Shown here piece after piece: positions 37,711 through 48,930 of a DNA stretch of 64,000 nt (within the stretch, counting starts at the first letter, position 1; each line of letters opens with the position of its first letter). A program made the translations under genes and the position numbers. The notes beneath the pieces are model-generated. The model saw only the letters and a program-made list of their open reading frames with translations, did no database searches and was not told the DNA's origin. Source of the stretch: Diospyros lotus (lineage: Eukaryota; Streptophyta; Magnoliopsida; Ericales; Ebenaceae); assembly GCF_014633365.1 (NCBI RefSeq), contig NC_068350.1:34649119-34713118 (forward strand). Reading direction: 5' to 3'.

Positions 37711-38199
37711 AATTGGGCTCCCTTTCTCTTTCCTCTGATTTTACAAATTGATGCCCCTGCGCACCTATGCATATACATATATATTTATATATTAATTCAT
37801 TCATTTAAATTAAATTAATATAATTTACACATTTATTATTATTCTAACTATTATTATTATTATTATTTTTACTATATTTTATTTAATTATTTTTATAAAT
37901 ACTCCCAATTAATTTAATTAATCACCTTAATTTCTTATTTCTTCAAAATATCATAAATAAATATTTTCTTAAAAATCTCCAAATACCCAAATAAATTAAT
38001 ATTTCTTTTTTAACCAGCAAATATTCAATAATTACCACAAATACGATAATTAATAATGATTAACCATTCCTCAATAATTTAATTGATTACCCTTAATTTC
38101 CTATTGCCTCAAACAACATTAATTATTATTTTCTCTTAATTCCTCAAATATTTCTTAATGACTTCAAACACCAAAAATAATAATCAATATTTATCTCCA

Positions 38200-39820
38200 T
38201 ATTTCGAGATAATACATATTTGAATTTAAATTTCTAATTTCATGTTTTATTAATTTTGTAACTTAATTAAATATTTATTATAAACTAATATAGAGTTATT
38301 GTTTTAATTAAATAATATAAAATAGTAATTCTTAAAAATTTAATGATATAAGTATAGAGTCGTTATTTTTAATCTATAGTTACTGAACTAATGTACCATT
38401 TAACTGATTAACTATCTAGTTATTCAATCAATAAATCAAGTAATTCCTTAAATGTTTATTGACTACTATCTATAACTATCAATAGTTTTTTTAATTTATA
38501 CTTGAGTAATGCAATCTAATGCTCAATTGAATTTTTAACCTTTTTGGTTTCCTAATCAAATAATCAAATAATATATTTAAATACTCAAACAAGAATTGTT
38601 TGTATAAAATTTATCTAAAATAGTTAAGTGTTATAATTTGTTTTCATATGATTTTCATTTTCAAACCTGCAACCAAATTATTCCGTCGTTGACACATTTA
38701 AATTTTAATTTAATTTAAATAATAGTAGAAAAAATTATAATATTTTACTATTATTTGATATTTTTTAATTAATTAAAAAAATTAATTAAAAGTGATTAAG
38801 CAATCAAACATGAAAGTATGAAATTTTTTTTATTAATGTGATATTTTTTATGGAAAACAATTCCAATCAAACATACCATTAGTCTCTTATTGCCATCGAA
38901 CAATAACTAATTTTAAAAAATTGTCATTGAATATTATTTTAAAAAGTGATTAAAGAGAATTTATGTCTCATATTTGCATTTTTTTTATGAAAAATTAGCT
39001 AAAACATGGTTCAATGTATTATACCATGAAAATTTTCTATGAAAAATGTTAAGTAATCAAACATGCAAACATAGAAATTTTTTCATTTATGTGGCATTTT
39101 TCATGGAAAATATAATCAATCAAACACACCATAAGTATAATTGAAAATGCATTTTGGAGAAATTCAAAAAAGAATCACTTAACTTAAATGATGAAATCAA
39201 AATTCCTTATAGGTTTCCAATAATTTTTTTATATATTTTTTTTATTTTCAAAGTAAATTCATTGGAGTTAAATTCCACATACTCTATGTAAAATACTTTG
39301 CATTACGCATTTTACTTTTAAAAACACTAATTATATATAATATTCTTATTAAATATAGTTATTATTTTAAATGTCTAATCATATGAAAAACGAGATATAT
39401 AAAAGAGCGTTATTTTTTATTAGGAAAAATTGTAGGTTATAATCCTAAGATTTAGGATTGTCACAAAAATTTTCTTTAAAATAAAAAAAATACAATAAGG
39501 TTTAATGTTATTTTATTATATAATCAAGAATTACATATAAAACTTTTTTAACTTATATTATCATGTTAAAATTATCATTAACTATTAAGAATAATTTTAA
39601 AAATTATTAACTCTTGGTAATAATTTAATCAACAATTATCATTAATTATTAATAAAATTATCATTAACTATTAATAATAATTATTAACTCTTAGTAAATT
39701 GATACACTTGACATGTTTTTGTATATCACAGAAGTTATATTTATAAAATATTTCAAATTTAAATTTTTAATTTTTTTCAAAATTTAATTTTAATTAAATT
39801 TTAAATTTATTTTTTATTTA
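38200..39820. other. AT-rich spacer inside the CACTA element
   Basis: No gene or recognisable element was seen. Two related passages of 'aatcaaacatgaaagtatgaaattttttttat' type (about 38800 and 39055) suggest an internal duplication. Confidence 0.5.
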
Positions 39821-40990
39821 TTTAGCGACGGAATTTCGTCGCTAAATAATTTTAAAATTAATTTTATTTTTGAAATAATTCAGCGACAGAATAATTCCGT
39901 CGCTGAATAATTCAAATTTTAAATTTATTTCATTATTTATTTAGCGACGGAATTGTTCCGTCACTAAATAAATTAATTTTTAATTTAATTTTTTATTATG
40001 TAGCGACGGAAATACTCCATCGCTAATTTATTTTAATTTTAATTTTTTAAATTATTTAGCGACGGAGATGTTCCGTCGCTAAATAATTCTTATTTAATTT
40101 TTTTATTATTTAGTGACAAAAATATTCGTTGCTAAATAATTGTAATTTAATTTAATTTTATTAATTATTTAGTGACGGAATAGTTTCGTCGCTAAATTAT
40201 TATAATTTTAATTTATTTATTTAAATTATTTAGCGACAGAAATAGTTCGTCGCTAAATAATTATAATTTAATTTAATTTTATTAATTATTTAGCGACGGA
40301 ATATTTCCATCGCTAAATTATTATAATTTTAATTTGTTTATTTAAATTATTTAGCGACGGAAATAGTCTGTCGCTAAATAATTATAATTTTTTTTGTTTT
40401 TTTGTAATTATTTAGCAATGGAAATATGCGTCGCTAAATAATTCTATTTATTTTAATTTTAATTTTTTTTATTTAAATTATTTAGCGACTGATTCCTTCC
40501 ATCGCTAAATAATTATAGTTTTTTTTTAATTTTTTTAATTATTTAGCGATGGATTATTTTCGTCGCTAAATAATTTTAATTTATTTAATATTTTTATTTT
40601 AGCGACGGATTATTTTTGTCGCTAAATAATTTTAATTTATTTAATATTTTTATTTTAGCGACGGATTATTTTTGTTGCTAAATAATTTTAATTTATTTAA
40701 TATTTTTATTTTAGCGACGGAATTGTCCGTCGCTAAATTAAAAATTTAATAAAAATTAATAAGAATTATTCAATGACGGAATCCATCGCTGAATTTAGCG
40801 ACAGAATTTTTCTGTCGCTAATTCAGTCTCTAAATTTAGCGACGGAATTTTTCCATTGCCAATTCCGTCTCTAAATTTAGCGACGAATTTTTCGTCTCTA
40901 ATTCCGTCGCTAATTTTAGCAACGAACATTTCCGTCACTATTCCGTCGCTAATTAGCGACAGAATCATTTCGTCACTAAAATACGTCACT
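39820..40990. repeat. CACTA right subterminal hairpin array
   Basis: About twenty units of the form TTTAGCGACGGAA-x(2-6)-TTCCGTCGCTAAAT are separated by AT-rich linkers of 20-40 bp. Each unit is a short inverted repeat. Three near-identical units occur at about 40555-40735. The motif is the same as in the left end (19300-19700), but this array is far longer. Confidence 0.92.
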
Positions 40991-41015
40991 AACACATGTT
41001 TTTTTTGTAGTGTCA

Positions 41016-41690
41016 ATTAATTGAGTTATCAAAAAGATGATCGAGTGTGCCTCGGGCTTCATCTTGGATCAAACCCGATTGGGCTTCACGATTGATGATG
41101 AAGTTCGATGTATGAAGTTCGATTCAATCATCGATCTTATACATCTTGTCAATACGTATAGTACAGTCTAATTATAATAAGCCCTGACATCTGTCTTCCA
41201 TTTTATCTCCTCTTCTTAATCAAATTCTAGCAGTAATTTTTGACTTTAAATCACATATATAGATATATATATATCTAATATTGCATAGTTTAAGAAATTA
41301 ATATAAAGTATTCGATAACATGAGTATTAGGGGCATGTAAGGGTGATTATTCTAAAAAATTAATATAATATTACATATTATACATAATTTACATAAGAGA
41401 AGTGGAGGAGGAGACCTTCACGCATGTAATCTGCTGGAAGGTTCTACCAGCTGCCATAATCTTCTAATTTCCCTCCTTAGTATTATATAATGTATAATAT
41501 ATTCATTTACATAGTATAACATATACTATTAATATATTTTTATGTTAACACTATACATATATTTTATATATGTGAACATACTTATGCCCAGCTGCCACTT
41601 CAAATTTTTCAATTGCTTTATTATTATTTTAGTTATTTTATTTTTTAATATATAGTACATGTTACACGACGAGTGTTATAATAATTTTTT
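41016..41690. other. Flank right of the CACTA element
   Basis: 41016-41053 ('attaattgagttat' through 'gatgatcgagtgtgcc') is nearly the same as 19196-19232 on the other side of the element. The remainder is AT-rich without a gene. Confidence 0.5.
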
Positions 41691-42600
41691 TTTTTATAGT
41701 CACTCTCAACAGAAGAGACTTAGTCCTTTTTGCTTAAAAACCTCAATATAATCACTCATCAGATAAAATACAATAAGACTTCGTCAAAATGACTTAAGCA
41801 CATGGGTCGTTATAGGCCTCTAGCAATTTTGCTAAGAAAATCAAGAATGATACAAAAAAAGGAGGATTTAAAAGTAAGCACTCTTAATTGCAAGATCTCT
41901 AAAAATAAACACAAAGTTTGAACAAAATAATATAAATGACAGTCAAAACTTTTAAAGAGAAAAATGAAGAACAATCGAGTATTTGAAAGATGGAGCACTT
42001 GAAATTAAAGCTTATAATTAATTTTCTTGATTAGTTTGAATCATCCATTTGCCCTCTACTTATAGAGCTTCACGGTATCTTTCAAGAATATAGTCGTTGG
42101 TAGTGAAAATAATACCTTGGATGAGTTGAGAAATTAGTTGTTGGAGGTTCCTACAACATAATCATCCATTTTCCCTCTACTTATAGAGCTTCACAATATC
42201 TTTCAAGAATATAATCATTGATAGTGAAAAGAACACCTTGGATGAGTTAAGAAACTAGCTGTTGGAGGTTCCTATGACAGAAACGGTCGACAGATAAAGA
42301 GTATTGGTTGACTGGTTAGCTAGAATTTGAAAATCAATCGACAAATTAGTAAAAACAATTGATAATTTCATTGCAAAGGTTATGCTGATTGACAGATTGA
42401 AGCAAATGGTCGATAGATGTAAAAATGCATTTTGTCAATCGATAGATGAGAGCAAACCGATCGATAGATACAAGGAAACTGGGATTCAATTACTATATAA
42501 TTAATTTGTGCGCATGCATAAGTGAGAAATGTTGCAACTCAAGTGGTTGTGCGCGTGCACATAGGAACTTGGGCGCATTTGGTGTTGGGGTTCGAGCCTA
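41690..42600. mobile_element. Copia-LTR-like fragment
   Basis: It parallels the LTR at 9884-10900: 'tttttatagtcactctcaac', then a stretch ending 'gaaattagttgttggaggttc', then a GTCGACAG/GATAGAT motif cluster (42280-42470). No termini or duplications were found. Confidence 0.5.
42039..42280. repeat. 121-bp tandem duplication
   Basis: 'aatcatccatttgccctctacttatagagcttcac' at 42039 recurs at 42160. Both copies run through 'ttggatgagtt' to 'ttggaggttcctac/tatgac'. Confidence 0.88.
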
Positions 42601-43389
42601 GGGGGCAATGGTGGTGGTTTTATTTTCAAGCTCTTTGAAAATAGTTTTTACAACATTTTTAATCAAATAAAAACATAATTTTTTAAATGTCATCAAGAAA
42701 TTTATCACAAGATTTTTGGCACATTTTTAATCAAATAAAAACATAATATTCCAAATGTCATCAAGAAATTTATTACAAGATTTTTGACATTGGAATATAT
42801 GATGAAATTGATTTTAATTTTAGTGCTTAATAAATTATATAAAAATAATTTGAAACACTAAGTTAATAACCATTAATAAAATAATTTCATCATCAAAATA
42901 AATATAAATTGTTGCAAATCTCCATTTAAAATATATATATGAATATAGTTCTATTTTAACTAAGTATATGAAATTAATTTTTGTTTAAAGACCATGTATT
43001 TAACTTATGACTTAAGGCGTAAATAATTTTTTTTTTCATTTTCAAAACTAAACACTTGAGTAAAATATCAAACTTTAGAGATGAAAATTGTTTTCCTCTC
43101 TAAAATTAGCCTTCGGAGATGGAACTTTTTTGCATATCTGATTCTCAGATTTGCTGAAAATGCCCAAAAATGACCTAAAATTGACTATTTCAAAACCTAT
43201 TAATAAGTAATATCCACAATTCCTACACCAATCACACCAATAATCTATAACATAATAATTAACAAATTACTCAAAATAAACAAAGTTATTAATTAAATAA
43301 AATTTCATTTAAAGTATTCAAAATACATAACAAATATCTAACAAAATTTATCAAAAGTCATCATCAAACTCATATCATACCCATGAGTG

Positions 43390-44830
43390 TCATCTGTTGG
43401 GTGATGATGAGTATTTGTGGCTAGATCGATTGGGTTAGATGGAGCAACTGATTGAGGTGAAAACTCTAGAGAGGTGGGAGTTAGAGAGTGATGACTTTAG
43501 GGCATCTAGGTGATTCCCAAGTATTGGAAAAGTGTGTATATAATCTCTTGTTATGACTGCACCTCCATTGTCAAGCTAGAGATCTTCTGTCGCTAGCATC
43601 TATCTCAATTAGAGACACATCTATATTGGATGAAGGCACCATATACTTCGGATATGTTGTCTTGAGGCTGAATACGCATCCCTTCTTATTCCATCCTCCA
43701 ACTCCATTCATATAAATGTTATTGTCAGAGGTACTTGACAACTGACCTCCAAAATTCCTTTCTATAGATACTTGTGATAAGTCTCTCTCCCTTCATTGCC
43801 TATTAAACTCATCATAAAAGAAAAAATTTATATGCAAGTAAATTATGTAAAACAAAATTGAATTTCATATTACAATGTCTATATAAATATTAAATCGGGT
43901 TAGAAAATTAGTACTTACAACAATATATGCTGCTTTTGAAGATACCTAATTATCTTTGGTTTTATAGTGTTTGATTTGTGTAAATAGTTCAAAGTTGGTT
44001 GGTTTCCTATTCAACTCAATTTTCTATAAAAGACAAGAGATGCACATTATTTTAATTGAGTTAAATATAAAATTTTACCATGGGGTGTAACTAAACCTAA
44101 TACAATAATTTACTTATTAATAATATGTAAATAGAATTTATCAATCTTTTATTGTACTCAGCCGCATATATGCTACCACCTATGTGGATTGAGAAATCTT
44201 CTCTGAAGCGTCTATTTTGGATATTCTTTAAACTCTTCTCCAATCACTTAGGTTGTGTTCTCTTTACTTTTTAATTTTCAATTTTCAGTTTTGAATTCAT
44301 TTTCAGTTTTCTATTTTGGTAGTCTATTTTTAGAAAATTGAAAATGCCTTCTCTTTGTTATTTTGAAAAACTATTTCTCAAAACAGAAAATTAGAAAATA
44401 TGTTCTCTTTGAAATTTTAAAAATAATTTTGTAATGATATTTTATTTAATAAATTTGATTATTTAGTAAATTAAAAATATTTAATGTTAATGTATTATTA
44501 AAAAAATATATACATTTTAAAGTTAATGAATTTTGTAATATTTTTTCCCATTACAATAATAAAATATAAATAAATAAATACGTTTTGAATTTAAAGTTTG
44601 TTTTGAATGAAAACACTCAAAACAACTTTTTGTTGTTTTTAGTTTTCTTTATAATTTTTTTTTTTTTGTTTTCAAAAATACATTTTTAAATACAACAAAG
44701 AAAACGTGTTTTCATTATTTTAAAAAATCGAAAACTAAAAATGACTTAAAAACAATAAAGAGAATGCAATCTTAGGGTCTTGCCATTTTTCCTCCAACCC
44801 TCTTGATATCAGCATTCTTACTTAAAAAAA
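43390..44830 (-). pseudogene. TNP1-like (Transposase_24) pseudogene of the second CACTA
   Basis: The minus-strand exon around 44805-44150 reads LEEKWQDPK, a stop, LEKSLKNIQNRRFREDFSIHIGGSIY. This matches the N-x2-NR...H-x-GGS signature of the family (compare GGSIHTGGSIPF in the large element). The next exon, near 44027-43930, reads IELNRKPTNFELFTQIKHYKTKDN, the counterpart of RELNREPTEFEHFRKTHTRK. The first exon is split by a MITE (44251-44771). Stops are frequent. The 43390-43830 stretch is probably the C-terminal coiled-coil exon, but I cannot confirm a frame. Confidence 0.7.
44251..44771. mobile_element. MITE with TTA target duplication (PIF/Harbinger-like)
   Basis: 521 bp. The left end GGTTGTGTTCTCTTTA pairs with the right end TAAAGAGAATGCAATC (14 of 16 inverted). 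TTA flanks both sides (44248-44250 and 44772-44774). Removing the MITE and one TTA rejoins the TNP1-like exon in frame, which independently confirms the boundaries. The interior is low-complexity ('attttcaattttcag') with no coding capacity. Confidence 0.85.
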
Positions 44831-44965
44831 AAAAAAAAATTACTACACAAGTCTCTTGAAAAAATATATAATATACATATATATAATATAAATACACATA
44901 CATTATGTTCAAATATGTATAAATACATATATACATACAATATACCTACGATATACACATATAAT

Positions 44966-45167
44966 CAGGGCCGGCTCAAGGGGTAGGCCGGTGAGGCATG
45001 TGCTTAGGGCCCCAAAAGGATGAAAGCTATTGAAATAAAATAATTATTTTAATTTTATTATTAGAATAAAATTAATAAATTTTTTATTTTTTTATTTTTA
45101 TTAAGGGGTTAGAGGCGCTAAATTAATAATGGCCTAGCCCCCCCCCCCCCCCCCCCAAGCCATCCTG
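44966..45167. mobile_element. Small hAT-type MITE with 8-bp target duplication
   Basis: Starts CAGGGCCGGCTC and ends GCCATCCTG, imperfect inverted repeats of the CAGGGCCGG type. Perfect 8-bp flanks CATATAAT at 44958-44965 and 45168-45175. It includes 'ggtgaggcatgtgcttagggcccc' and a 19-base C run (45138-45156). No coding sequence. Confidence 0.88.
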
Positions 45168-45499
45168 CATATAATATACACATACAAATACATACCATAT
45201 ACACATACACACATACATACACAATATATGGGTCGCAACTTCCGACAGTGGATATAATTTAGAGATTAAAAATTTCATTTCTAAATTTCTGTCTCTATTC
45301 AAATTAGAGATAGAATTATCCGTCTCTAATTCTATCCTGATAGAAAAATATCAAAGACGGAAAAATTTTCTCTAACGAAAAAAAATTGCAAAGATGAAAA
45401 TTTTTTATCTTTGATTGTCTTTGACTCAGAGATCGAAAATTTTCGTTTTTAATTTAGAAACCAAAAAAAAAAATGTCTTTAAATTCATTTCTTTTAGTG

Positions 45500-45955
45500 A
45501 TCTTGTGTAAGTCCATACATCCTTTACTAGACGTGGCTATTACAAAATAATAAAAAACTATACCCCCTTAAGTTGGGCCAATAACCAGTCTTATCACGAA
45601 CCCCTTTGGTGAAATAAGAAAGAGAAAATAGAGATAAAAGACCTTGCAAGCTTGGCCCGCTTGCAACAAGAAGCTCACAAGTTAACAAGAAGCCATGGAA
45701 GTAATGTAATGGCTGCAAAAATCGCTTTTGAGATAGCGAAGAATCCAGCAGGTAGGTAGAAATATTGAAACAAACGTTGATCTGAATTCAAATCCAAATC
45801 ATCAAAGGAAAGCAATAAGAACCATTAATCAAACAATTATTACAGATTATTTATTTTTATATAGCACTGTAAAGATGGAAAGGATGAACAAGACAAAGCT
45901 CTCAGACAAAATATAAAATTAAAGTAGCTAGCTAGCTAGCTAGGTTTGCAATCAA
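45500..45955. other. 3' flank of the ankyrin gene
   Basis: No gene. It presumably contains the 3'UTR and polyadenylation region of the minus-strand ankyrin gene. AT-rich with 'gctagctagctagctagg' just past the stop codon. Confidence 0.5.
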
Positions 45956-48105
45956 TCAAATAAGATCTAAGATTTCCTGGCCTTTCTTGTAGAAGGAATA
46001 ACGCAAGGCACAATACATGTAAACCACGGTCATGCAGATGGTGTCTGTATAAAGCAGTGCGATGGCAATGACGCTAAGCCACAAGAACAACAGGCTGTCG
46101 TGCTTCAAAGTGTCAAGTGTAAAGGCCAGCAAGCAAGACAAGATGGTGTATAATGCTGCCCAGAATAGGGAGGTCATGGCGACCAGGAATCTGAATGGCA
46201 AGGCCGTGTGGAAATCGCTGCTTCGGAAGGGCGACAATTGAATGGAAAGCATGCTTATCAAGGCCATAAGAGACCCGAAAAGAGCCAAGCAGATGTACCA
46301 TAAGAAATAGGTCAGTTTTTCTTTAGTCTCTCCTTTCTCGTAAAGAACTGGCAATCCGTAGGTTTCAGTTTTTTTGCTGTCCTGATCATAGCCTCCCGGG
46401 ATAGTGAAGAGGGCCGCGTAGTTGACGGCGCCAATCAGAGCAGCCACCAGCATCAGCCCATTGTTCATGTCTTTGAGAGTTTTCTCACATGTTTTCTCGA
46501 GGGGTCCGTGGCTTTCTTTGAATAGTTCTTTTGGTGTTTTCCCCTTCTTGTTCTTCATGTTCAAGAAATGGGGCATTGAGTCGTAGAACACTCGCTACAA
46601 AAAATTCTCAGATAATCTTAATCAAATACTCAGATGATGATTCGTTATAACTAAAATTTGCTAAATTAAGAATATATCATCATTTTCTTAATTTGACAAT
46701 ATAAATGACGCCTAGTAATTATATATATTTCAAGTTCCAATCGATGGAAAAGGTTGACAAGAAGACGTACCTTAAACCAACAGACGTCCCATGTCATCTG
46801 GTTGAGGTTTCCAAGAAGAACTCTAGGACTGGTTCCAAGCTTGGTTGCAAGATGCAAAACTGTGTTGCCATCGTTATCCACATCTGCTCGCATATCCTTG
46901 AAGGCAATGTTATGACTCAAGTAGTCATACAGTGTCTGATCTTTCTGCTCCACTGCTATGTGCAGTAAGTTCTTCCCAAATTCATCGAAGGAATATGCCA
47001 CGTAGGGGAATTTGTCAAGGATTTCCCTCACAATCTCGATGATGCCATTCCTCGATGCTTCAATGAGGGGGTTCTTCGAGCTCACGCTGCTGATCCAATC
47101 TTCCTCTTGTTGCACTACCAGGAGCTTCACTAATGCCACTGCCAAGGTGTGCTTTTGCTTTGCGTTGTCAATTCTTCCAACCCGTGGAAAGGCTTCAAGA
47201 AGATACAAGATCGATATGGCAAGAAGAAGAAGAAACAAAAACAACAACAAACATGTTCGTATTAGCATGTTTGGTTCCAAAGCATATATAGTGAAACAGT
47301 ATAATTAGCAGACTCTAGTTAAGCTTTTCTTTTGAATCCATATATATATATATATATATATTATGGAAATGTTCACAGATCCTTTTGCAAAGTCTCATCT
47401 GTGTAGCCATAATTAATTAATTAAACTTAATCCTGTTTGATGATAATGTATATATCAGGGGTCTTATATATGATCCACGAGCAGAGCGCAAACCTCTCAA
47501 GATAGCTCCGAAAACTGCAACAAACATAGAAATTGAAAGGCTTCTGATCAGTAAGGACTGATGATCTTCATAGAATTAGGTGAAATATATAGCTAGCTAG
47601 CTAAATAATAATTAAACAGAAAATGGGAAAACTTAACAAAAGAATGCAAACCTGACACTAGTTTTGATTGTTGGGAGATATGTGATTCAATTTGGTGGTC
47701 CTGATTCTCCTCGTCGTCTCTACTTCCCTCATAGGTTTTCCGCGTCGGCAAGCCTACTCAAAAACGACTAATATATTAGCTGACGAGTACAAGAATATAT
47801 TACGATGCCACAAAATGTAGGGCATTGCAACTAATAATTACTTACACATATAGAAAAGGATTCCAAGAATCTGAAGGGGAATAAAAGGCCAGCTGCCAAG
47901 GTTTTTGCGGTAATAGGAAGAGCCACTGAAGAAGGAAGATGGCTTTCTGGCGAGCAGATGCAAGGCTGTGGTTCCCTGTTCATCTGCTTTGTTAGCAAGG
48001 CCTGGGAAGCAGTGCACGATGCGAATGGCAATCGCTGCAAAGCATGCAACATTCATCAATTAATAGATCTACTGCAGCATCAACACAAATTTAGTTAAGT
48101 TTCCT

Positions 48106-48136
<31 letters not shown>

Positions 48137-48758
48137 GGTTTGCATGTGGAGAAATATTGTAATGATATTGCTTTAGCTCGGCACCGCTTTCAGCCACTAC
48201 TACACTAAGAGTGGGGTGATATTAATATAAATAGCGACCGGACTTACGATAGTATTCCTCGGTGACGGCAGCGTGAAGAACAGTGCGGCCGTCGAACCTG
48301 GTTATGGCGCTCTCGCTCCTCAACTTCTCGTAGAAGAGACAGAAAACCTCCCCATGCCCCCACTTGACCGCCACATAAATGGGCGTCTCCCCCTTGTGGT
48401 TGCGCGCCAGAACCAGATCTTCATCCTTATCGCGCAAGATCCGGGCGAACTTCGTCCAGCCCAGCCGCGCCGCATCGTGCAGCGGCGTGTTGCCCTTTTG
48501 GTTGGCTTTCCAGAGGTCCTGACTCGTCAGAAGCCCCTTCTCCAGCAGCCGTTCTAGCGCCACCGTGTTGTCGTAAATGGCCAGGAAATGCAGCAGCGTG
48601 TTGCCCCTCTCGTCGATCGCCCCGCCGCGTTGCTGCGGCCAGAAGTCGCAAATCCTCCGGAGCGATTCTTCCGAGTGTTTTCTGTCCAACACGGCGGAGT
48701 AGGCGTCGGCGCTGCTGATGTCGGTGAAGACTACTGTCTCTGCGGACGGGTATTCCAT
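45956..48758 (-). CDS. Ankyrin-repeat PGG-domain membrane protein (ITN1/ACD6-like), six exons
   Basis: Plant ankyrin-TM family, implicated in defence and salt signalling at membranes. Exons (minus): 48758-48248, 48034-47846, 47753-47652, 47514-47494 (21 nt), 47192-46771, 46594-45956. All junctions are GT-AG, phases agree, and the total is 1884 nt, 627 residues plus stop. Ankyrin repeats are visible: GNTLLHFLAIYDN, KGNTPLHDAARLG, KGETPIYVAVKWGH, DGRTVLHAAV, QGTTALHLLA, then FGKNLLHIAVEQ and DGNTVLHLATKLG. The C-terminal exon has the linker KGKTPKELF, the PGG motif (AALFTIPGGYDQ) and about four hydrophobic segments. The start MEYPSAET is preferred over an upstream in-frame Met (48917), which lies between the TATA box and the expected start of transcription. 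No stop or frameshift was seen. Membership of the PGG family is firm; the exact orthologue is not determined. Confidence 0.92.
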
Positions 48759-48930
48759 TTGATTGAGTGATTGATTTCTTCTAGGGCAACGGATGATTAA
48801 GCTTTCATATATTCTCCGATCGAGCAAGCAACTAGCGATTGGGCGCCATTGGCATAAATTGATGAATTGATCGTATTGGTGACGCGACGTGAATTTATTC
48901 AGATAAAGGGGACCCAAAAAAAGAGAGGGA

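Larger units (their letters stand above)
33779..38200. mobile_element. Gypsy-type LTR-like sequence (one partial, one longer copy)
   Basis: 'tgtaatgacccgcctccc' at 33779 and 'tgtaacggcccgcctccc' at about 35624 look like TG-starting LTR heads. They are followed by 'ctcttacctggaatgatgtaaaacaacatgagtcgcgag', an internal phrase like that of the LTR family at 12481 ('ccttcacctggaatg'). Copy B continues past the duplication junction through 36464-38200, including 'gccaaattggccttataaatgac'. No matching 'gggtcattaca' end was found, so the right boundary is a guess. Confidence 0.4.
19282..41012 (-). mobile_element. 21.7-kb CACTA (En/Spm) transposon with nested insertions
   Basis: The left terminus is CACTACAAGAAAAGCAAG; the right terminus is the inverted CACTACAAAAAAAACATG. 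Both are flanked by the 3-bp duplication TCA (19279-19281 and 41013-41015), as expected for CACTA elements. Subterminal arrays of AGCGACGGA hairpins lie inside both ends. Two minus-strand genes, tnp2-like (25934-22219) and TNP1-like (22100-20251), make up the coding capacity. The element is enlarged by a hAT insertion (28539-31626), a 1.84-kb tandem duplication (32779-36463), LTR-like sequence and long AT-rich spacers. Its own genes carry stop codons, so it is non-autonomous now, but the termini are intact and could still be mobilised in trans. Confidence 0.93.
43054..45499 (-). mobile_element. Relic of a second CACTA-like element
   Basis: The right end carries inverted CACTAAAAGAAAT (TIR ending at 45499). 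Inside it are subterminal motifs 'tagagacggataat' and 'ttatccgtctctaat' that form hairpins (45250-45440), analogous to but distinct from those of the large element. A TNP1-like gene remnant on the minus strand lies at 43390-44830. The left end is uncertain; 43054 (CACTTGAG, followed by 'tttagagatgaaaa') is a candidate, but no duplication was confirmed. Confidence 0.55.

Noticed and set aside
39820..40990. CRISPR-like regularly spaced repeats
   Set aside because: The units are inverted-repeat hairpins with AT-rich linkers at the end of a CACTA transposon in a plant genome; no cas genes, and spacers are not unique.
48273..48770. Plus-strand frames opposite the first ankyrin exon
   Set aside because: Shadow frames of the well-supported minus-strand ankyrin gene.
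48759..48917. N-terminal extension of the ankyrin protein to the Met at 48917
   Set aside because: That Met lies only about 15 nt from a TATA-like box, so upstream of the probable transcription start, and the extension has no ankyrin or targeting feature.
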